Source of the DNA: Caryophanales bacterium
GTDB taxonomy: Bacteria > Bacillota_I > Bacilli_A > RF39 > UBA660
Assembly (NCBI GenBank): GCA_016291895.1
Contig: JAEEZO010000073.1
Coordinates: forward strand, 1-11,446
DNA length: 11,446 nt
Direction: 5' to 3'
Positions 7,901 through 11,446 of the stretch are shown in pieces. Every line of letters begins with the position of its first letter. The first letter of the stretch is position 1. The position numbers and the translations under genes were made by a program. Under the pieces are notes generated by a model. That model worked only from the letters and a program-made list of their open reading frames with translations. It searched no databases and was not told the DNA's origin.

Positions 7901-8343
7901 GCATTAGAATATGATTGCATCCAACTATCTTTTAAAAAATGTATATAATATTTACCTTCTTGATCTGGCGGTATTGTAGCTTTTACTTTTATTTTTCCAC
8001 CTTTCAGAACTTCTGTTGGGGTTGTTGTATTTTCATTTCTTTCAATACCAACTTCCACAATGTAAGTGATAGTATCTGACGTTCTAACATAGTTATCAGT
8101 TTCACTTGCATCATGACCATCCATATCGGATACACTATCAAAGGTAGGTAAACCGGTCTTTCTTTCTTTAATATTAACGTATGAAATCTTCATCTTATCA
8201 TAATTAGGATCTACATCAGGAGCTACCATTTCTTCTTTATATGACTTAATTTCATTGTTCTTATAAATAAGAAGTGATCCTCCTATTAATAATAAAACTA
8301 GATTCAATATTAAAAGGTATTTGTTGCCAATTAATTTTTTCAT
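1933..8343 (-). CDS. Giant MucBP-repeat surface protein (2,136 residues), probable adhesin
   Basis: Probable extracellular adhesin anchored in the membrane. Residues 1-8 are basic and residues 9-27 form a hydrophobic segment with no clear signal-peptidase site, so it may stay as a signal anchor. Residues about 60-985 form a beta-rich head with DUF11/isopeptide-like strands (for example DTITYIVEVGI near the start and ASIPKDLSYIPGSSNLEP later). An SdrD_B/Cna-B-like domain begins at I989, with an Asp/Asn-rich, calcium-binding-like loop DKNHNGKYDSNTDE at 996-1009. Twelve MucBP-like repeats fill 1110-2016; the first eleven carry an HHY motif and the last is more canonical. A module with TPGDGYEIESLSVNGKEV follows at about 2020-2098, then a hydrophobic segment at 2112-2130 and a short tail KFRHNN. 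No LPXTG is present; VPITD (2103-2107) occupies the sorting-signal position. MucBP domains elsewhere bind mucins; binding here is inference. The ATG has a GGAGAG ribosome site at 8349-8354. The gene is monocistronic, with a terminator on each side. Confidence 0.9.
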   Translation of the reverse strand: MKKLIGNKYLLILNLVLLLIGGSLLIYKNNEIKSYKEEMVAPDVDPNYDKMKISYVNIKERKTGLPTFDSVSDMDGHDASETDNYVRTSDTITYIVEVGIERNENTTTPTEVLKGGKIKVKATIPPDQEGKYYIHFLKDSWMQSYSNAKPFTNLTATYIIPADKTPVGGTQQLSFTLVAIGHEKVLTSDQLPIFEVWMEGNKPDNENSLANSVTRQDTTPLTITGRVDARLDIRAGKVNAKAEYNGVQGQFINFFTREYSPSGKGYDDPVNKLSSSLKIQYRYKNLDENTDWVDLATIDGVNPVNNTILYSYGRPCETTEGYWPSSDGNTIASLITGYCASYTSGGVSSSSLIYAHNYDSGVMSAIQSDDGVNIDFSNTGFYTNNSYTSNTYKTLAAQGFEIFVPWYEPTPGRYQYEITITDTSLTVEDQYGEEYNTTPNKSIKIYFYNELTGDFSYDLRSGMVFTDVTELPMGNKKYFDSVVNVTDGPYEGGIEKLEVWNSKYVDFVPDSSHPSIYYSNSGPFDVPSKVNAKMQFGLYKNDISHGITSDDQVNASKFDDFIWYDTYQEAMENGVITAVRTDEPDWRGYNCSSYIYDIYLRPKEDLSNVGKTGIIRFWAWIYADEARTQVYKIGDGIDYISAVVNEQGTGLSTYPSPTGIGQTFIITGISISVSTTNTDMIGNTIKPNYNVEEEIINMSITPRFSAGIENITGNATFIVEASIPKDLSYIPGSSNLEPTSVTTNSSGVTTVIWEFNDWNLADSLPLINYQLEISPYTANNVSKGVYAYISSPSVLGSKKSSSTSFTITNLAGSSLRKILSKDKVERNELVDITDYLYNIAQSRLINFKTVEILPKNGDNLGTHYSGTYTMEVVSLADTQKMFYTTNSIDNIGLTTDSVGKPHIQTVDLENDSRWIEVHAGDTIPSNATAIASLVPEVAAQSDINYKLKFIPSGNTYADVYYFQLIGSSDNLENAISSEIKQVSVIDRKISGIVFLDKNHNGKYDSNTDELLSNKTVKMYDSENNVVREMTTDENGYYESSHFDRGSYYIQYELSSHMEFIDKNVGASNVSSVINKNTGKSDIIQEFSQNPTAAIIWAQNKNVGIQYEQAQVITHHYLVGTTTKVHDDVTENTYFNSNYSTTSIATGDLYDEYANKYKVTSTTGGAPVSGTVNSETVEVIYYYEQRPGQVIAHHYLVGTTTKVHDDVTQSLHYGDPYNTERLTLSSYVEAGVDGDPVSGTVNKDAIEVIYYYRLKTSVITVHHYVEGTTTKVHDDNTINKNYTEPYETNYYQSNELSGNYKNNYRYKRADGDPVSGTVSKDTYEIIYYYELKPATITVHHYIDGTTTKVHNDDTYNKLYTQPYETNYYASNELDGNYKNNYKYKRSEGDAVSGTVSKDTYEVIYYYELKPATVTVHHYIDGTTTKVHNDDTYNKLYTEPYETNYYASNELDGNYKNNYKYKRADGDAVSGTISKDTYEVIYYYELKPATVTVHHYIEGTTTKVHSDDTYNKLYTQPYETNYYSSDELEGNYKNNYKYKSRSGDAASGTVNKDTYEVIYYYELKPATVTVHHYIDGTTTKVHNDDTYNKLYTQPYETNYYQSSELDGNYKTNYKYKRADGDAVSGTVSKDTYEVIYYYELKPATITVHHYVKDTETKVHDDDIINKLYTENYQTNYYEDSELDGDYKNNYKYNNNHSGDSISGTVNKDSYEIIYYYEAKTSIVTVHHYIKGTETQLHDDDVINTIYGVSYETNSYPSNELTDSNYYYNDVHGGDDSAGIINKDSYVVTYYYELRPAKVTVHHYILDTTTEVHPDDIIHTHYGETYNTNYYETLDLNLLYKGLYIYNEVHSGDDITGTINKDEYEVTYFYNLRPAQITVHHYIEDTTTKLCDDKVLDLKYTDSYEVDSCLNLSDANYTYKNVINTGNGEQTGSKITGNILEDSIEITYYYTLKPGRIVVHYIESGTDRRLTDDIIGEGLVTQEYTHEPKEFEGYKLVKSPESNKITFKEDTQEVFYEYEKLKYNIEVQVSGGVGEITGEEIVYYGDDSTKDYIVITPGDGYEIESLSVNGKEVGLISRDKQTLENLKGVKEDYLIQVSFREKVIPVPITDKSSNLIVVALIFIALNLIGFFYFKFRHNN
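2296..5016 (-). repeat. Tandem array of twelve MucBP-like repeats
   Basis: Twelve head-to-tail units in the giant gene (residues 1110-2016). Reading down the minus strand they start at 5016, 4782, 4575, 4344, 4113, 3882, 3651, 3420, 3186, 2961, 2727 and 2487. Lengths are 78, 69, 77, 77, 77, 77, 77, 78, 75, 78, 80 and 64 residues. Each begins near TVTVHHYIDGTTTKVHNDD and ends near YEVIYYYELKPA. The first two units share VGTTTKVHDDV, the middle five are almost the same, the next four diverge progressively, and the last (RIVVHYIESG) lacks the second histidine and matches ordinary MucBP best. Confidence 0.92.
3421..4344 (-). repeat. Core of four near-identical 231-bp repeat units
   Basis: Units 4 to 7 of the array are exactly 231 bp each and differ at only a few residues (for example YASNELDG, YSSDELEG and YQSSELDG at the same place). 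Conservation extends to the DNA: the four share tatagtttattata almost base for base, with single-base markers (tatgtatcat versus taggtatcat, tccatcgat versus tccttcaat) distributed in a mosaic. Unit 3 has the same length but is more divergent. This indicates recent duplication or gene conversion, and a region prone to copy-number change. Confidence 0.85.
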
Positions 8344-8370
8344 AAATACTCTCCACTACTATACATAATC

Positions 8371-8376
8371 ATTTTA
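8371..8376 (-). promoter_or_regulatory. Extended -10 promoter of the giant surface-protein gene
   Basis: On the minus strand the sequence reads TGC followed by TAAAAT (5 of 6 to TATAAT) at 8371-8376. Transcription would start near 8364, about 20 bases before the ATG at 8343. No good -35 box is found at 16-18 bases; that position falls inside the terminator hairpin of the upstream gene. The extended -10 could compensate. Confidence 0.5.
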
Positions 8377-8381
8377 GCATA

Positions 8382-8409
8382 AAAAAAGACATATTTATAT
8401 GCCTTTTTT
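8382..8409 (-). terminator. Intrinsic terminator after the 649-residue protein gene
   Basis: A 12-bp stem (8382-8393 with 8398-8409) with a 4-base loop, beginning at the TAA stop (8408-8410). On the minus strand it ends in a run of seven T. The single non-Watson-Crick position is a wobble pair in minus-strand RNA but an A-C mismatch in plus-strand RNA, so the hairpin favours minus-strand termination. Confidence 0.85.
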
Positions 8410-10357
8410 AATGTTTTTGACCTGATAAACTTAATAATTTATCTTTTTTTATTTTTATCATCGGCTCAATAACTTCTACTAACTTATCAAAATCAGGGTT
8501 ATCACTTGCAAAAAGTAATGCTAATTCTTCGATTCTTTGGTAGTTTCCTAGTAAATATTCTTCAAAGAATTTATATTCACTATGATCAGCTCCCATTGAA
8601 TGAATAACTTGGAATACTCCATAATATGCACTTTGTTTTGATAAACCATATTTCTTTTCTAAGAAGTCTTTTACAACTTGAGATGGTTCAAATTTAATTA
8701 AACCTGTTCGATAATACGGATTATTACTATATCGATATGGAACAAAATGAATTGTTCCTCTTCCTCTTAATATATTATTATTAACATATTCAACAAAGTC
8801 TTTATCATCTCCACTTTCCGTTGATTTACGAAGACGGGTCATACCATTACGGCCAGATCCTTTCTTTAAATCACGAGATGATTTCATTTCTAAAGCTTCT
8901 ATTGCTCCAATAAATTCTCTTTGATGACCTTCATCTGATAGGTCAATATCATCTTCTAAACAAAATACTAAATTATCAGTATTTTCTTTTTCGTCTATAA
9001 CTTCATCACTTTCATGATAATAAGAAGTCATTTCTTTTTTCCATTTTTTTATTTCACTTTTAAACCTTGTTACAATATTATCTAATTCATTATCATAATA
9101 ATCATCAAAATCTAAATCTTCGTGTTTCAATTCGATTGCAATTGGTAAATACTCATTATTTATTGCTTTGATATAGTCCTCAATAATTTTTGTTTCTTCA
9201 TATATTCTATTTTGATCTTTATAAGTGTTTCTAATAAAACTAATTATATTTTTAAAGTCTTCTATAATTCTATATAGATCGCTTATTATTGTTTCTCTTA
9301 CGATACGAAGAGTGTTTTTATTATATAAATCGATTATTAGTTTAAATATTTTAATTACATCTTTATTATCATAAATATGTTGTAATAATGTTTTAACATC
9401 TAAAAGTAAATCACTTATTGTTGCTTTTTGATAATCATTAAGACGAGATTCATAACTTATATTCTCTCCAAAAGGAGCTTTAGTATCTTTTATATTTTCA
9501 TCTTCATATATTTCTCTTAATTCTTCAATGATAGCTTGCTCTTCAGTAGTAAAGTTAGATAAGTCTAAATTAGAAAAAGTAACTTCTTCAACAACTGTTT
9601 CTAATTTTACTTGATCTTCTCTAATATTTTTTAATATTTCTAAACAAGTAGAATCATCAAACATTGTTTTGATTAAAGCTAGAAATTCATCTAATTCTTC
9701 TTTTGATTCAAAAACAGTTAATAAACTTGATTTACTAAACATATATGAAAACTTCTCAATTAATGCTATTTTTTTATCATATTCTTCTTCAGTTTTTTCA
9801 AAATCAAGATCTTGATATTCTTTTTCATTAACTACTTCAATAGAATCAATTATATGGGAAGCAAAGGTATAACATATTGTACTAATATATGATTTTAAAC
9901 TATGATTAACACGATCATCAGTTGGTCCATTTAAAAAGAATTTATTATACTTTTCTATAGCACTTCTTTCAAAAGAGAAATCATTTAAAGAATGAATAAG
10001 TTTAACAATATCATCCAATACTTCACGTGGTGGAATATTATACATAAAACAACTTGCTCTTATTTCTTGTTCTAATTCAGTTAAATTAATACTTTTAATT
10101 TGACCTCTTTCTATTATTTTTTTATATGAAATAAACTTTTTTAATAAATCAAATTCTTTAGCATTATTAGGAAAATAATTTCTTAGTTTCTCTACCTTAC
10201 TATAATCTGGATCAATAACACCACTTTCTCTAAATTTACTAATGATACTCTTAATTTTTTTATAATCATCAAGTTTCAATCTTAAGACTCTTTTTTCTTC
10301 ATATAAAGTTTTTATTTCTTCAATTAAAGTATTTTTTAGAACTTCGTATCTTTCCAT
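8408..10357 (-). CDS. Unrecognised 649-residue helical protein with distinct C-terminal domain
   Basis: I do not recognise this protein. It is largely helical and highly charged. Residues 1-40 look like a coiled coil (Glu/Lys-rich with spaced Leu). The middle, to about 480, is acidic and helical with no membrane segment or signal peptide. A basic, Gly/Ser-rich linker (RDLKKGSGRNGMTRLRKS) precedes a C-terminal domain from about 530, which contains GRGTIHFVPYR, YYRTGLIKFEPS, VKDFLEKKYGLSKQSAYYG and MGADHSEY. These Gly-, Tyr- and His-containing motifs look like a folded, possibly catalytic or binding domain, but I cannot name it. The frame stays open to a GTG at 10441, but that longer start would lie upstream of the preceding gene's terminator (10404-10424) and would translate through the hairpin. 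The ATG at 10357, downstream of a TATAAT box, is preferred. It is probably cytoplasmic and monocistronic. Confidence 0.75.
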   Translation of the reverse strand: MERYEVLKNTLIEEIKTLYEEKRVLRLKLDDYKKIKSIISKFRESGVIDPDYSKVEKLRNYFPNNAKEFDLLKKFISYKKIIERGQIKSINLTELEQEIRASCFMYNIPPREVLDDIVKLIHSLNDFSFERSAIEKYNKFFLNGPTDDRVNHSLKSYISTICYTFASHIIDSIEVVNEKEYQDLDFEKTEEEYDKKIALIEKFSYMFSKSSLLTVFESKEELDEFLALIKTMFDDSTCLEILKNIREDQVKLETVVEEVTFSNLDLSNFTTEEQAIIEELREIYEDENIKDTKAPFGENISYESRLNDYQKATISDLLLDVKTLLQHIYDNKDVIKIFKLIIDLYNKNTLRIVRETIISDLYRIIEDFKNIISFIRNTYKDQNRIYEETKIIEDYIKAINNEYLPIAIELKHEDLDFDDYYDNELDNIVTRFKSEIKKWKKEMTSYYHESDEVIDEKENTDNLVFCLEDDIDLSDEGHQREFIGAIEALEMKSSRDLKKGSGRNGMTRLRKSTESGDDKDFVEYVNNNILRGRGTIHFVPYRYSNNPYYRTGLIKFEPSQVVKDFLEKKYGLSKQSAYYGVFQVIHSMGADHSEYKFFEEYLLGNYQRIEELALLFASDNPDFDKLVEVIEPMIKIKKDKLLSLSGQKH

Positions 10358-10368
10358 ATTATCACTAT

Positions 10369-10374
10369 CTTTCC
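10369..10374 (-). promoter_or_regulatory. Candidate ribosome binding site for the 649-residue protein
   Basis: On the minus strand this is GGAAAG, eleven bases before the ATG at 10357. The spacing is somewhat long and the match modest, but no better site serves any other in-frame start lying after the upstream terminator. Confidence 0.45.
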
Positions 10375-10381
10375 ATATTTT

Positions 10382-10387
10382 ATTATA
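10382..10387 (-). promoter_or_regulatory. -10 box of the 649-residue protein gene
   Basis: A perfect TATAAT on the minus strand, just downstream of the upstream gene's terminator. Transcription would start near 10375. At 16-18 bases upstream only a poor -35 match is seen, and it lies inside the hairpin. Confidence 0.5.
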
Positions 10388-10399
10388 CATTAAGATAAG

Positions 10400-10424
10400 A
10401 AAAAAAGACATATCATATGTCTTT
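10400..10424 (-). terminator. Intrinsic terminator after the 260-residue protein gene
   Basis: A perfect 9-bp stem (10404-10412 with 10416-10424; AAAGACATA pairing with TATGTCTTT) with a 3-base loop, followed on the minus strand by a run of T. It lies about 42 bases beyond the TAA at 10467-10469. Its position argues against the longer GTG start of the next gene. Confidence 0.85.
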
Positions 10425-10466
10425 AATATATTAACAAACACTTTAATAATGTAAATAAAATGTCAT

Positions 10467-11249
10467 TTAATGAATTCTCTTTTGTAAACTATTTGGTTTA
10501 ACCATATTTAAAATAAATTCAATATATTGACCAATATTAGGATGTTCTCCTTCAAATCTATTAGTATTAACAACTTCTTTAATATTATTTAATTCGTATT
10601 TAGCATGAATAATTTCACTATCTTCTAATAATTTATCTGCCATGGAATCAAAAAGATTATAATCATTAATGACTATACAATAGGCAGTAATTATACATAG
10701 AACAGTTGATAAAGATTCAAACTTTTGTTTATCGCCTTTACAAATATCATATTCTATTTTTTCGCAATATGAATTAAATTTATTCAATAAAAATCTATTA
10801 TTAAAATCATCCCTTAATAATTCTTTTAATATATAATCCCAATTTTCTTCATGACTAGTTTTAAAAAAACTATCATTAGGTGATAACCATGAAACATTGT
10901 GATTTGAATAAAAAATTATCATTGCTGAATAATAATATACAGCTTCATTAATATCTGATGAACATCCTTTTTCTATAATTTTTTGAGCTTTTTCCCAAAT
11001 GGTTTTTTTATTTTCAAGATGAAAATCAACTGATTCAAAAAAAATATACATTATATATAAATCACTAAATAAATGTTTATTATTATCATTAATTATTTGA
11101 TGTAAAAACCTACTTATTATCTCCTCATTATTATCATATTCTTCTAGATGCTTACGATCTTTAATACATGTAATTAAATCTCTTAACTTACAAAAAACAT
11201 TAAAAGTAGTATCATCAAATCTATAATTTTTAATACATAAAAGTCCCAT
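10467..11249 (-). CDS. Unrecognised 260-residue helical protein
   Basis: I do not recognise this protein. It begins MGLLCIKNYRFDDTTFNVFC and appears mostly helical, with alternating charged and aromatic stretches such as SDLYIMYIFFESVDF, a TPR- or Sel1-like-sounding segment WEKAQKIIEKG, and NEAVYYYSAMIIFYS. It has several cysteines, suggesting a cytoplasmic protein, and no signal peptide or clear membrane segment. A run LSTVLCIITAYCIVI (about 180-195) is hydrophobic but more likely a buried helix. The ATG has a strong GGGGGA ribosome site five bases upstream. An extended -10 (TATCAT at 11271-11276) precedes it and a terminator follows its stop. It is divergent from the plus-strand gene starting at 11388. 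A helical-repeat scaffold or a regulatory or immunity-type protein would fit its shape, but nothing here tests that. Confidence 0.75.
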   Translation of the reverse strand: MGLLCIKNYRFDDTTFNVFCKLRDLITCIKDRKHLEEYDNNEEIISRFLHQIINDNNKHLFSDLYIMYIFFESVDFHLENKKTIWEKAQKIIEKGCSSDINEAVYYYSAMIIFYSNHNVSWLSPNDSFFKTSHEENWDYILKELLRDDFNNRFLLNKFNSYCEKIEYDICKGDKQKFESLSTVLCIITAYCIVINDYNLFDSMADKLLEDSEIIHAKYELNNIKEVVNTNRFEGEHPNIGQYIEFILNMVKPNSLQKRIH

Positions 11250-11270
11250 ATATCCCCCAAGAACTTTATT

Positions 11271-11276
11271 ATGATA
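11271..11276 (-). promoter_or_regulatory. Possible extended -10 box of the 260-residue protein gene
   Basis: On the minus strand TGT precedes TATCAT (5 of 6 to TATAAT). A weak -35-like TTTTTA lies 17 bases upstream. A CATAAT three bases further downstream is an alternative. The resulting leader would contain the GGGGGA ribosome site. Confidence 0.4.
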
Positions 11277-11322
11277 ACATATTTAACCATAAATAAAAAG
11301 ACATATTTTAAAGTGGTACATT

Positions 11323-11361
11323 AAATGTAGACAGTGAAAAAGACACTGTTTACATTTTTTT
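11323..11361 (+). terminator. Terminator-like hairpin upstream of the plus-strand gene (possible attenuator)
   Basis: On the plus strand a 14-bp stem (11323-11336 with 11344-11357, one G-T pair) closes a 7-base A-rich loop (AAAAAGA) and runs into a seven-T tract (11355-11361). This is the form of an intrinsic terminator on the plus strand; on the minus strand the tail is a poor T run. No plus-strand gene ends to its left. The hairpin sits 26 bases before the start codon at 11388 and ends well before the ribosome site. It may act as a leader attenuator, or its dyad may be a repressor operator. Confidence 0.6.
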
Positions 11362-11387
11362 GTTATTATAAAATTGGAGGTATTAAT

Positions 11388-11446
11388 ATGAGAAAAAAGA
11401 AAACGATGTTATCAGCAAAAACAAAAGAATTTATTATTAAAAGATA
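11388..11446 (+). CDS. Start of a plus-strand gene of unknown function (cut by window)
   Basis: An ATG with a strong GGAGG ribosome site at 11376-11380, seven bases upstream, opens a frame of 19 full codons to the right edge: MRKKKTMLSAKTKEFIIKR. The N-terminus is very basic and Lys/Arg-rich. Too little is visible to assign a family. It is divergent from the 260-residue protein gene. The only structured element between the two starts is the hairpin at 11323-11361. No confident promoter was found upstream of that hairpin. Confidence 0.6.
   Translation, partial: MRKKKTMLSAKTKEFIIKR

Noticed and set aside
11281..11309. Plus-strand promoter (TTTAAC, 16 bases, TATTTT) upstream of the hairpin
   Set aside because: The boxes match the consensus at only 3 of 6 and 4 of 6 positions, which is expected by chance in such AT-rich DNA.

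Overview
This 11.4 kb window is very AT-rich and compact, and looks like the chromosome of a low-GC Firmicutes/Tenericutes-type bacterium. TGA is a stop (the kinase-like gene ends in TGA, and Trp in the long genes is TGG), so the standard bacterial code applies and a Mycoplasma-type code is unlikely. Gene types, codon use and short intergenic gaps suggest a gut Bacilli/Mollicutes-like lineage (for example RF39- or Erysipelotrichales-like). That placement is inference and not shown by a marker gene.

From left to right, almost everything reads on the minus strand. Positions 1-1855 hold a small housekeeping-like cluster, transcribed right to left: a divergent protein-kinase-fold protein (1139-1855), a TcdA-type tRNA threonylcarbamoyladenosine dehydratase (475-1146, overlapping the kinase gene by 8 bases), and an HD-domain hydrolase (416 to beyond the left edge) that also has its own strong promoter. 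Positions 1933-8343 hold one giant gene for a 2,136-residue surface protein. It has an N-terminal membrane anchor, a large beta-rich head, an SdrD_B-like domain, twelve MucBP-like repeats of about 77 residues, a membrane-proximal module and a C-terminal membrane segment. The central repeats are nearly identical, which points to recent expansion or homogenisation.

To the right lie two unrecognised minus-strand genes: a 649-residue helical protein with a distinct C-terminal domain (8408-10357) and a 260-residue helical protein (10467-11249). The giant gene and both unrecognised genes are each closed by an intrinsic terminator, and the next promoter lies against or inside that terminator. They therefore look monocistronic. 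At the right edge a plus-strand gene begins at 11388 with a strong ribosome binding site. It is preceded by a terminator-like hairpin in a divergent intergenic region, which could be an attenuator or operator.

The feature most worth follow-up is the giant repeat protein: its repeat-array history, its HHY repeat variant, its unusual two-ended membrane anchoring and a paired cysteine substitution in one repeat. No mobile element, CRISPR array, tRNA or rRNA was seen. No stretch longer than 300 bases is without a gene.
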